Source: JABMPO01 sp964539785 (GTDB lineage: Bacteria > Fidelibacterota > Marinisomatia > Marinisomatales > TCS56). Taken from it: a stretch of 17,129 bases of DNA. A model generated the notes under the pieces. The model worked only from the letters and a program-made list of their open reading frames with translations. It did no database searches and was not told where the DNA came from. The translations under genes and the position numbers were made by a program. The stretch lies in the NCBI GenBank assembly GCA_964539785.1, contig CAZIJQ010000054.1, forward strand, positions 1-17,129. Direction: 5' to 3'. Below, piece after piece: positions 6,969 to 14,390 of the stretch (position 1 is its first letter; every line of letters begins with the position of its first letter).

Positions 6969-7271
6969 ATGGTTACTAAAGAACAGGTTATGGAAGTTTT
7001 ATATGAATGTTATGACCCGGAGATACCGGTAAATATCGTTGATCTGGGACTTATTTATGATGTTTCAGTCGAGCAAGATAGCGCTCTGGTAACAATGACT
7101 CTCACCACGCCCGGTTGTCCCATGCACAGTCAAATTTCAGCGAATGTAAAAGAGAGCATTCTTAAGCTTGAAGGTCTTGTAGATGTCGAGGTCAAGATGG
7201 TATTTGATCCCCGCTGGACGGCTGAGATGATTACACCTGTCGGACGCGAAAAACTGGGATTGCCGCAATAA
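6969..7271 (+). CDS. Stand-alone MIP18/DUF59 (SufT/PaaD-like) protein
   Basis: The 100-residue protein is a single MIP18 (DUF59) domain: DPEIPVNIVDLGLIYDV near residues 16-32, TLTTPGCPMH near 45-54 with the conserved Cys51, and VKMVFDPRWTAEMIT near 75-89. Relatives include SufT, PaaD and eukaryotic CIA2, which help mature iron-sulfur proteins. It starts 2 bases after the mrp stop with AAAGG (6958-6962) as ribosome binding site, so translation is very likely coupled. The neighbouring Mrp also has an N-terminal MIP18-like domain, but without the DPE and Cys motifs. The pair may split the task, with this protein supplying the reactive cysteine. That is inference. Confidence 0.9.
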   Translation: MVTKEQVMEVLYECYDPEIPVNIVDLGLIYDVSVEQDSALVTMTLTTPGCPMHSQISANVKESILKLEGLVDVEVKMVFDPRWTAEMITPVGREKLGLPQ

Positions 7272-7304
7272 TTAAAACTGTAGCGGTACCGGTGGAAATA
7301 ATAT

Positions 7305-7310
7305 GAGGGG
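7305..7310 (+). promoter_or_regulatory. Ribosome binding site deciding a TTG start
   Basis: GAGGGG ends 3 bases before the TTG at 7314 (core GAGG to start: 5 bases). The nearby ATG at 7303 is in another frame and stops after four codons, so the TTG is the best start for the membrane protein. Confidence 0.55.
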
Positions 7311-7313
7311 ACA

Positions 7314-8087
7314 TTGAATACTGTAGCCGCAGTTACCACCTTGACCGGGGTATCAATTGCGGCGATTTATCCCCTGGGGCTGTGGTGTCAAAGAAAAGTA
7401 GCAGTAGCCGGACTTTATTATCAGCAACTGACGGTGGCCGCTCTGGCTGGTGTCGTCGGTGTGGGCCTATTATGGTTGCATGATACGGAATTTCATTTAC
7501 GTCTGTCTGGAATTATCTGGCTAATGGCTTTGTTTTCAACTATTGCTTTCTATTGGAATCGCAATCGCGTGCACCCCTGTATAATTTCAATTTCATCGGT
7601 ATTTGGCCTTATTGTATTTTATAAGGTTTCAGCCATTCTGCTTTATCCCTCTGAATTACTTTTTATAATCCAGATATTGACAACTGGTATTTTAGGACTG
7701 TTTTTTCTGCTGCTTGGTGATGTTAAAAAAATAAAAAGTAGTACTGAATTAACAGTGATTATTCGACCATTAGTGATCCTGTTATTTTTCCTGCTTACTG
7801 CTCGCGCGGCTTGGATTGGTTACAGTATCGTTTGGGGGCAGTTTACCCAAATGCCAGAAATGTTGAACTGGCTGGATTATATCACTAAAATGCAGGGCTA
7901 TCTGCCAGTTTTTGCAACGCTGTTTGGTGTGGTGCTGCCGACTCTGTCGCTTTTGTTGATAATATCCCAGATTAAACGGGGCTACCGCCGGTCGGCCGAA
8001 CTTCTGTTATACCCGCTCGTGCTGTCGGTTTTATTGGCAGAAATAATCTTTAGGTTCTACTTGTACCAGTATGGAATAATCCTTTAG
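7314..8087 (+). CDS. Unrecognised integral membrane protein, about 8 helices
   Basis: I do not recognise this 257-residue protein. Hydrophobicity read by eye gives eight membrane spans, near residues 4-24, 35-55, 62-81, 88-110, 114-135, 148-168, 197-218 and 230-250. Short loops carry positive clusters (WNRNR, KKIKSS, KRGYRR). The segment LLAEIIFRFYLY near the C-terminus is faintly reminiscent of the last helix of DmsC/NrfD-type quinol-oxidising membrane anchors, also about eight helices, but this is too weak to name it. No soluble signal domain or catalytic motif is visible. It starts at TTG, 42 bases after the MIP18-like gene on the same strand and probably in that transcription unit, and ends 115 bases before uppS. 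Given the iron-sulfur neighbours, a redox membrane anchor is a speculation only. Confidence 0.75.
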   Translation: MNTVAAVTTLTGVSIAAIYPLGLWCQRKVAVAGLYYQQLTVAALAGVVGVGLLWLHDTEFHLRLSGIIWLMALFSTIAFYWNRNRVHPCIISISSVFGLIVFYKVSAILLYPSELLFIIQILTTGILGLFFLLLGDVKKIKSSTELTVIIRPLVILLFFLLTARAAWIGYSIVWGQFTQMPEMLNWLDYITKMQGYLPVFATLFGVVLPTLSLLLIISQIKRGYRRSAELLLYPLVLSVLLAEIIFRFYLYQYGIIL

Positions 8088-8133
8088 TATTTTGTATTAA
8101 CCAGAGATTTTCTGACGGATTGTTCGAGGACTA

Positions 8134-8150
8134 CTTCTTGACTGAAGAAG
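8134..8150 (+). repeat. Inverted repeat upstream of uppS
   Basis: CTTCTT and AAGAAG form a perfect 6-base inverted repeat around a 5-base centre (GACTG). It covers TTGACT (8138-8143), a possible -35 hexamer; 17 bases later comes TTAACT (8161-8166), a poor -10. No T-run follows, so it is not an obvious terminator. Confidence 0.3.
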
Positions 8151-8154
8151 CAAG

Positions 8155-8170
8155 ATAAAGTTAACTTTAT
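8155..8170. promoter_or_regulatory. Perfect 16-bp palindrome upstream of uppS, possible operator
   Basis: ATAAAGTTAACTTTAT is a perfect palindrome 33 bases before the uppS ATG, in the only gap of more than 100 bases between the mrp group and the end of dxr. Its position, at the head of the envelope operon, fits a regulator binding site. An AT-rich palindrome can also occur by chance. Confidence 0.35.
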
Positions 8171-8202
8171 TACTCTGTTTTATCTCAGAATTGACATTGT
8201 AA

Positions 8203-8958
8203 ATGGTTGATACTTCAAAACTGCGAACGAATATACTGAAAACCGGTAATATGCCGGTTCATATAGCCATTGTTATGGATGGCAATGGACGTTGGGCTAA
8301 GAAACGTTTTCTTCCGCGCGTAGCCGGCCACCGCGAAGGGATAAATTCAGTTCGGGAGATTACCAGAGTTTGTGGTGAAATTGATATTAAGCACCTGACG
8401 CTGTATACTTTTTCCACGGAAAATTGGAGCCGCCCAAAAACAGAAGTAACGGCAATAATGCAGTTGCTGGTTAATACAATCAGGGCTGAAGTTGAGAACC
8501 TGCATCGTAACAATGTACGCCTGACGGTAATCGGCCAAATTGAAGATCTTGCCCTGGATGCCCAAAAAGGAATGCTGGACGGTGTCAAGATCACTGAGAA
8601 TAACACCGGCTTGAATCTGAATCTTGCTCTTAGCTATGGTAGTCGCCAGGAATTGACCACCGCGATTCGCAAATTAGCAACCCAGGTTAAAGAAGACCAA
8701 CTGCAGCCGGAAGATATTAATCAGGACTTGATCAGTAATAATTTATATACAGCGCATATGCCCGACCCGGATATGCTCATCCGGACCGGTGGTGATTTCA
8801 GGTTCAGCAATTTTTTATTATGGCAAATGGCCTATACCGAAGTTTTTCTCACTTCTACTTTCTGGCCGGATTTCCGTGAGCGGGAACTTTTAGAGGTGAT
8901 AAGCGAATACCAAAAGCGCGAACGTCGATTTGGTATGATTAGTGAACAATTAAAATAA
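8203..8958 (+). CDS. uppS: Undecaprenyl diphosphate synthase
   Basis: The 251-residue cis-prenyltransferase adds isopentenyl units to farnesyl diphosphate to make C55 undecaprenyl diphosphate, the carrier lipid for peptidoglycan and O-polysaccharide. Family motifs: HIAIVMDGNGRWAKKR (residues 20-35, catalytic Asp26), GHREG (42-46), TLYTFSTENWSRP (66-78), LALSYGSRQE (141-150), and PDPDMLIRTGGDFRFSNFLL near 187-206. In the last motif the usual Glu is Asp198, with Phe199 after it. Length equals E. coli UppS (253). The ATG at 8203 has no good Shine-Dalgarno. An alternative ATG at 8251 (codon 17) would still keep the core; a TTGATA (8207-8212) and TATACT (8232-8237) pair at 19-base spacing could serve it. 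bamA starts 6 bases after the stop. Confidence 0.97.
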   Translation: MVDTSKLRTNILKTGNMPVHIAIVMDGNGRWAKKRFLPRVAGHREGINSVREITRVCGEIDIKHLTLYTFSTENWSRPKTEVTAIMQLLVNTIRAEVENLHRNNVRLTVIGQIEDLALDAQKGMLDGVKITENNTGLNLNLALSYGSRQELTTAIRKLATQVKEDQLQPEDINQDLISNNLYTAHMPDPDMLIRTGGDFRFSNFLLWQMAYTEVFLTSTFWPDFRERELLEVISEYQKRERRFGMISEQLK

Positions 8959-8964
8959 TTTAGA

Positions 8965-11409
8965 ATGAAAATAAAGCAATTAATTACTATTTATGTGATA
9001 CTGTTTACTGGAGTGATGGGTCAGCAATCGCCAGAATTGACCTTGTTGGATGTAAATGTTGAAGGCAATGATATAACCTCAGCCAGTGTTATTCGGTATA
9101 CCAGCGGACTTAGTAAAGGCGCTACGATAAGTGGCACGGAATTTCCCCGGGCTGTGAAGCGTCTTTGGCAATTAGGAGTATTTAACGACGTCCAGATCAG
9201 GTTGGATGAAGAAACCCCTGCTGGCGTCAAAATCACAATTCTGATCGAAGAAAACTATGTTCTTGGTAATGTCCATTATGACAATAATAAAAAAATAAGT
9301 GACAAAAAATTTAAAGAGGAATTGTCGTTAACCTACGGACAGCGCATACAACCAGCTACAATATCTAAAGCAATCCGCAAGATGAGAGAGTTATATGCGG
9401 AAGACGGATATTTAAAAGTGGCCATATCAGGCGCTATAATTGAACCGCGGCCACCGGAAAAATCAAAACGCAAAAAAAAGTCGCAACAACCCCCACTTAA
9501 ACTATCAAAATCGGTCCGCGATATTGTGTTTACGATTGATGAAGGCAAGAAGGTTAAAACCAGAATAATTGAAATCGATGGGAATGAAGCCTTTTCTGAT
9601 TTCAGGTTACGACGCGTACTGAAAGAGACCAAGCAACAACGCTGGTACTTTTTCTGGCGGGGACCTTTCGACGAAAATAAATTTGAAGAAGATACGGATC
9701 TATTAATACAGTTTTATCAGGACCGTGGGTATCGGGATTTCACCGTCTTGAGGGACACAATTACTTATAGCGATGATTTTCGCAGGATGAGCATCAAGCT
9801 TAATGTGTATGAAGGTCCCAAATATTACTACCGCAATTTTTCCTGGGAAGGTAATACCTTATTTAGTGAAGAAGAATTGAATAGGCGACTTAATATCACC
9901 ATAGGTGATGCCTATAGTGCCCAGGAATTTAATCTTGCTGTTTATGACCGTGTTCAGGGTCTGTACATGGACCGCGGTTACATTTACAGCCAGATTCAAC
10001 CACAATTCACCCCCATTGGCGAAGATTCCCTTGACATCGATTTTACCGTGGTTGAAAACCATCAAGTTTCGGTAAGAAATATCATTATTGGCGGCAACAC
10101 CAAAACACGTGAAAATGTTATCAGGCGTGAATTAATGCTGTATCCCGGCGACATTTTCAACCGTGAAAAACTTATCCAAAGCCAGCGGAAAATATTCCTG
10201 CTCAATTATTTTGGTGATGTTGTTCCCGATGTGGTTCCGGTGGATGAAGACGAAATAGATCTGGAAATCACTGTTGAAGAGCGGTCATCCGATCGGGCCA
10301 GTGCTAATGTCGGTTTTACCGGAGAATATGGAATGACCGGTGGTGGCGGTTTGGAATTCAATAATTTTGACTTAGTGCGTCCTTTTCGTAGCGGGAACGG
10401 TCAGCAGCTAAGCCTGAGTTTTAATGTTGGTACCCAGTATTCACTTACCCAGGTATCAACCCCTTCCAAATATCGTTCTTTTTCGATCAGTTTTATCGAC
10501 CCTATGGTGCGTGATAGCCGGAATTTGATTGGATTTTCCCTGTTTTACACTTTACGCGGACAATCAACCTCATATTATTATCCACTGGATATCACAATGC
10601 TGGGAGGTAGTTTGCGCTGGGGACGCCGGTTTAAATGGCCCGATGATTATTTTCGCGGCACCTGGGTAGCCCGCTGGGTTAATAAAACCTATACCGGTAC
10701 CCAGGATAATATTGATCGCTATGTGGGTGGTGCCGATCAAACGGTTGGCATAAATCTCACCCAGATAATCACTCGTGACAGCCGCGATCATCCAGAGTTC
10801 CCCACCCGTGGTTCAAAAATGGTTTGGGAAACAACCCTTTCCGGTGGTCCTTTACCGGGCAATGAAGATTATCATAAACATCTATTGAATTTGGAGTGGT
10901 TCACACCTACATTTAGTAAATTTGTTTTGACCAGTTCAATCAAAATTGGCGTAATTCAGCCATTGCCCGACAGCAATGAAAAATATTCTCTGGTACCATT
11001 GGACGAGAAGTTTATCATGGGTGGCAGTGGAATACCTTATGGAAATATGTTGCGGGGCTACCCCGATAATTCCATCGGACCACAATATAGTGGTCGTCCA
11101 GTCGGTGGTAATGCAATTTTTAAATACGGTACTGAATTGAGATTACCGCTATCTGAAAATCCGACGGTTTATCTCATAGCTTTTGCCGAGGCTGGGAATG
11201 TCTGGGATACCCATCAGATGGCCGAACCGTTTTCACTGTCGCGCAATTCGGCTTTGAACGTGCGCAGATCGGCGGGAGCGGGCATTCGTTTTTTCATGCC
11301 AATGGTTGGCATGCTGGGATTTGATATGGGATATGGATTTGATGATATATCCGGGGATGGGAAACCAACCGGCTGGAATTATCACATAATCTTTGGACAG
11401 CAATTTTAA
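8965..11409 (+). CDS. bamA: Outer membrane assembly factor BamA
   Basis: BamA (814 residues) is the central subunit of the machine that folds and inserts outer-membrane beta-barrels. A signal peptide (1-19, ending VMGQ) is followed by five POTRA domains at about 25-95, 96-193, 197-285, 286-365 and 367-439, then a 16-strand Omp85 barrel (about 445-814). The barrel has the lid-loop MLRGYP motif (695-700, equivalent to VRGF) and a C-terminal Phe within IIFGQQF. Length matches E. coli BamA (810). POTRA2 carries an odd Pro/Lys-rich insert (about 161-180, with KSKRKKKSQQ) before its last strand. There is no Shine-Dalgarno, but the start lies 6 bases after uppS, suggesting coupling. The ompH gene follows. 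cdsA and rseP, which sit between uppS and bamA in E. coli, are absent here. Confidence 0.97.
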   Translation: MKIKQLITIYVILFTGVMGQQSPELTLLDVNVEGNDITSASVIRYTSGLSKGATISGTEFPRAVKRLWQLGVFNDVQIRLDEETPAGVKITILIEENYVLGNVHYDNNKKISDKKFKEELSLTYGQRIQPATISKAIRKMRELYAEDGYLKVAISGAIIEPRPPEKSKRKKKSQQPPLKLSKSVRDIVFTIDEGKKVKTRIIEIDGNEAFSDFRLRRVLKETKQQRWYFFWRGPFDENKFEEDTDLLIQFYQDRGYRDFTVLRDTITYSDDFRRMSIKLNVYEGPKYYYRNFSWEGNTLFSEEELNRRLNITIGDAYSAQEFNLAVYDRVQGLYMDRGYIYSQIQPQFTPIGEDSLDIDFTVVENHQVSVRNIIIGGNTKTRENVIRRELMLYPGDIFNREKLIQSQRKIFLLNYFGDVVPDVVPVDEDEIDLEITVEERSSDRASANVGFTGEYGMTGGGGLEFNNFDLVRPFRSGNGQQLSLSFNVGTQYSLTQVSTPSKYRSFSISFIDPMVRDSRNLIGFSLFYTLRGQSTSYYYPLDITMLGGSLRWGRRFKWPDDYFRGTWVARWVNKTYTGTQDNIDRYVGGADQTVGINLTQIITRDSRDHPEFPTRGSKMVWETTLSGGPLPGNEDYHKHLLNLEWFTPTFSKFVLTSSIKIGVIQPLPDSNEKYSLVPLDEKFIMGGSGIPYGNMLRGYPDNSIGPQYSGRPVGGNAIFKYGTELRLPLSENPTVYLIAFAEAGNVWDTHQMAEPFSLSRNSALNVRRSAGAGIRFFMPMVGMLGFDMGYGFDDISGDGKPTGWNYHIIFGQQF

Positions 11410-11416
11410 TAGTCAC

Positions 11417-11423
11417 AAGGAGG
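11417..11423 (+). promoter_or_regulatory. Ribosome binding site deciding a GTG start of ompH
   Basis: AAGGAGG ends 6 bases before GTG at 11430. The ATG at 11426 is out of frame and stops after four codons, so GTG is the true start. Confidence 0.75.
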
Positions 11424-11429
11424 AAATGA

Positions 11430-11963
11430 GTGGCACGTAAAACGATAATATTAACTGTATTGGCCGGTATCTGCTTTTTAATGCCGTTGTCAGCGCAGAG
11501 CCAAATAAAAATTGGCTATGTTCAATCAGAACGAATCCGCACGGAATATGAAGATTTCCGTGATGCCGAAGACCAATTGCAAATGGATTTTCGGAAAGTT
11601 CAGTTTGAATATCAAATAATGGTTGCCAAGCTTGATAGTCTTACCCAGGATTTTGAGACTCAACGCCTGATGAGTTCACCGGAATGGCGGCGTGATAAAG
11701 AAAGCCAGATTAGTAAGCTGCAACAGGATATCCAGTTGTTTCAGCAGCAGAAAGTCGGTCCGGAAGGCGAATTGTATAAGAAACAGGCCCAATTGGAATA
11801 CGATATACTGGCTCGGGTAAAACAGGCGGTAGATAAGGTGGCGATCGACAAAGGTTATGATTATGTCCTGGATGGTTCGGTTTCATTGCTCTATGCCAAG
11901 CCAACCCACGATATCACCGACGACGTTTTGCATGAGTTAAGGAAGATTAGCTCGGACAACTAA
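11430..11963 (+). CDS. OmpH/Skp-family periplasmic chaperone
   Basis: The 177-residue protein has a signal peptide (about 1-23, ending LSAQSQ) and then IKIGYVQSERIRTEY, the typical start of mature OmpH/Skp proteins. A long charged, Gln-rich helical region (about 40-125) is consistent with the two coiled-coil tentacles of Skp, and the C-terminal YDYVLDG...LLYAKPTHDITDDV block is a family hallmark. Skp trimers hold unfolded outer-membrane proteins in the periplasm and hand them to BamA, the gene directly upstream. It starts at GTG with a strong AAGGAGG. lpxD starts 2 bases after its stop. Confidence 0.93.
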   Translation: MARKTIILTVLAGICFLMPLSAQSQIKIGYVQSERIRTEYEDFRDAEDQLQMDFRKVQFEYQIMVAKLDSLTQDFETQRLMSSPEWRRDKESQISKLQQDIQLFQQQKVGPEGELYKKQAQLEYDILARVKQAVDKVAIDKGYDYVLDGSVSLLYAKPTHDITDDVLHELRKISSDN

Positions 11964-11965
11964 AC

Positions 11966-12982
11966 TTGTCTACCCTTAAAGAGCTGGCAGTTATTGCCGG
12001 CGGTGAGCTGATTGGGGACGCTCGATTGGACATTACCGGTATTTCCGAAATTCAAAACGGAAAGCCAGGTACGATCACTTTTCTGGGAAACCCCAGGTAT
12101 AAAAAATATCTGCAGGAGACTAAAGCATCTGCAGTTTTGACAAATGATCGTGCACTGTTGGTTGATCGTAATGGAATTGTTGTTGACAACACCCAACTGG
12201 CATTAGCTCGTCTTCTGGAGTATTTCAAGCCCGATTTAACCCGCCAGTCAGGTATTCACCCAACAGCTATTATTGACTCTGGCGCGGAAATCGGACCCGC
12301 TGTTTCGATTGGTCCCCATGTTGTTATTGAATCGGGCGTCCAAATCGGCCAAAATTCAATAATTGAAGCCCATGTGGTAATTGGTCAGAATTCCCAAATA
12401 GGCCAGGATTGTTTTTTATATCCCCGGGTGGTGATTTATCATCATTGTGAGATCGGTGGTCGGACAATAATCCATGCGGGGACAGTAATTGGTTGTGATG
12501 GCTTTGGCTTTGCCACTGTAGATGATGTCCACCACAAAATACCACAGAACGGTCAAGTGATCATTGGCTCCGATGTTGAGTTGGGGGCCAATTGCACAAT
12601 TGATCGTGGAACAATAGGCAATACCACTATTGGGGACGGTAGTAAATTTGACAATCTGGTGCATCTAGCTCATAACGTAAAAATTGGTCGAGGCTGTTTG
12701 GTGGCCGGTGAAGTGGGCATAGCCGGCAGTGCGGTTATTGGCGATTTCTGTGTATTCGCCGGACACGTTGGGGTCGCACCCCACCTGACAATTGGTGATC
12801 GGGCTATCTTTGCGGCAAAAACCGGTGTCACCAAATCATTACCAGGCGGTAAAATCTATGCCGGAATGCCGGTTCGTGAAATTCGCGAGCAAAATAAACG
12901 GGATGCGGTGATGACGGCGGTTGCTTTATTGAAAAAACGTATGTTAAAATTAGAAGATAAAGTGACCAAGCTTTATCAGTAA
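11966..12982 (+). CDS. lpxD: UDP-3-O-acylglucosamine N-acyltransferase
   Basis: LpxD transfers a 3-hydroxyacyl chain from acyl carrier protein to the 2-amino group of UDP-3-O-acylglucosamine, the third step of lipid A synthesis. The 338-residue protein (E. coli 341) has the N-terminal uridine-binding domain (about 1-95, with ITFLGNPRYKKYL), a left-handed beta-helix of hexapeptide repeats (about 96-290, IGPHVVIESGVQIG and the like) and a C-terminal helix (about 305-338). His236 in LAHNVKIG corresponds to the catalytic His of E. coli. The start is TTG at 11966, 2 bases after the ompH stop, with no visible Shine-Dalgarno; coupling with ompH is likely. No earlier in-frame start gives a sensible domain edge. 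Confidence 0.96.
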   Translation: MSTLKELAVIAGGELIGDARLDITGISEIQNGKPGTITFLGNPRYKKYLQETKASAVLTNDRALLVDRNGIVVDNTQLALARLLEYFKPDLTRQSGIHPTAIIDSGAEIGPAVSIGPHVVIESGVQIGQNSIIEAHVVIGQNSQIGQDCFLYPRVVIYHHCEIGGRTIIHAGTVIGCDGFGFATVDDVHHKIPQNGQVIIGSDVELGANCTIDRGTIGNTTIGDGSKFDNLVHLAHNVKIGRGCLVAGEVGIAGSAVIGDFCVFAGHVGVAPHLTIGDRAIFAAKTGVTKSLPGGKIYAGMPVREIREQNKRDAVMTAVALLKKRMLKLEDKVTKLYQ

Positions 12983-12986
12983 TTGG

Positions 12987-14390
12987 ATGAGTAAATTTCA
13001 AAAAACTATAACAAAAGCTGTTTCAATTGTTGGTCAGGGCTTGCATACCGGAGTCGAATGCACAATATCATTTAAACCGGCTGATGTTAATACCGGTATC
13101 AGATTTGTGCGAACCGACGTGGAGGGTTGTCCCGAAATAAAAGCTGATATCGATCATGTGGTCGATATTTCCCGCGGGACTACCATCAAACAGAATGGTG
13201 TGCGGGTTCATACGGTCGAGCATGTTCTAGCGGCAATTTCAGGACTGGGAATTGACAACGTTTTAATTGAGCTTACTGAGAAAGAACCACCTGTTCTCGA
13301 TGGCAGCTCCAAAGAATTTGTTGATGCTCTATTGTCTGCCAGGATTGTCGAACAGAATGCCCGTCGGGAAGTTCTGGAAATTGATAAAACTGTTACCTAT
13401 TCCGATCCGGAGCGCGGTATTGATATCCACGTTTTGCCCTCCGATCGTTTTCGGGTCACCTTTATGGTGGATTATAAAATCAATACACTTGGAACCCAGT
13501 ACACTTCCATTTATAATATGGAAAAAGATTTTGCGGAGCAAATCGCTCCGGCCCGGACGTTTTGTTTTTTGAGCGAAGTGGAAGAATTGAAAGATAATGG
13601 CCTCATAAAAGGCGGCGCCCTGGATAATGCAGTTGTAATTATAGATAAAAAAATTGGTCGCAAGGAAGTTGAACACTTGCGTACAGCCTTCGGTATCAGG
13701 GAGGAGATAATCCTTGGAGCAAATGGGATTTTAAACGGTAAAAAATTGCGTTTCAGCAATGAACCGGTTCGTCATAAAGCACTTGATCTCATAGGCGATC
13801 TGGCTTTGCTTGGTATTCCTATTCGCGGTCATGTTATCGCTGCCCGCAGTGGTCATGCCAGCAACGTTGAATTGGTTAAAAAGATTAAAAAAGAATACGA
13901 AAAGAAAATCCTGCAAAAACGATTTCAATCTCGAGCCACCAGCGATTATTTATTTGATATCCAGGGTGTGATGAACATTTTACCTCATCGCTATCCTTTT
14001 ATTCTGGTGGATCGGGTCGTCGATTTAATCCCCGGCGAGTGTTTAACCGCAGTGAAAAATGTCACTATCACTGAACCATTTTTCCCGGGTCATTTTCCGA
14101 AGCAGGCCGTAATGCCCGGTGTCTTGATTATCGAAGCGATGGCGCAGGCCGGAGCTTTTTTGATTTTACATTCGCTTGGTGATCCCAGTAAGAAGAACAT
14201 GTTTATAACCGGTGTTGAAAAAGCACGTTTCCGGGCACCAGTTATTCCCGGTGACCAGCTTCGAATTGAAATGAAAATGCTAAAATTCAGGATGGGAATG
14301 GCTCGTTTGCAGGGACGATGTTTTGTTGGGGACAAATTGGTATCAGAAGCGACAATACTGGCCCGTGTAGTAGATCGCTTAGAAGACTGA
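12987..14390 (+). CDS. lpxC/fabZ: Bifunctional UDP-3-O-acyl-GlcNAc deacetylase / 3-hydroxyacyl-ACP dehydratase (LpxC-FabZ fusion)
   Basis: This is one 467-residue protein with two enzymes. LpxC (about 1-300) is the zinc deacetylase of the committed lipid A step: VHTVEH supplies Glu78 and zinc ligand His79, FSNEPVRHKALDLIGD gives His263 and Asp267 as ligands plus Asp271, and RSGHASN gives the general acid His290. A basic linker (about 298-318) leads to FabZ (about 320-467), the hotdog-fold dehydratase of fatty-acid elongation: ILPHRYPFILVDRV, then FFPGHFPKQAVMPGVLIIEAMAQAG with catalytic His369 and Glu383. The GHFP signature continues KQAVMPG rather than the more usual xxPVMPG. All catalytic residues of both halves are present. 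Such fusions are known from Bacteroidetes. The stop TGA overlaps the lpxA start (TGATG). Confidence 0.97.
   Translation: MSKFQKTITKAVSIVGQGLHTGVECTISFKPADVNTGIRFVRTDVEGCPEIKADIDHVVDISRGTTIKQNGVRVHTVEHVLAAISGLGIDNVLIELTEKEPPVLDGSSKEFVDALLSARIVEQNARREVLEIDKTVTYSDPERGIDIHVLPSDRFRVTFMVDYKINTLGTQYTSIYNMEKDFAEQIAPARTFCFLSEVEELKDNGLIKGGALDNAVVIIDKKIGRKEVEHLRTAFGIREEIILGANGILNGKKLRFSNEPVRHKALDLIGDLALLGIPIRGHVIAARSGHASNVELVKKIKKEYEKKILQKRFQSRATSDYLFDIQGVMNILPHRYPFILVDRVVDLIPGECLTAVKNVTITEPFFPGHFPKQAVMPGVLIIEAMAQAGAFLILHSLGDPSKKNMFITGVEKARFRAPVIPGDQLRIEMKMLKFRMGMARLQGRCFVGDKLVSEATILARVVDRLED

Noticed and set aside
8191..8196. TTGACA just ahead of uppS as a -35 element
   Set aside because: No -10-like hexamer lies 15-19 bases downstream; the TATACT at 8232 is 35 bases away.
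11426..11440. Four-codon reading starting at ATG 11426, next to the ompH ribosome binding site
   Set aside because: It is far too short to be a gene and overlaps the GTG start of ompH out of frame; most likely incidental.
14318..14389. N-terminal 24-residue extension of lpxA
   Set aside because: It lies inside the fabZ coding region, has no family similarity, and the TGATG overlap at 14388-14392 gives the expected LpxA N-terminus.
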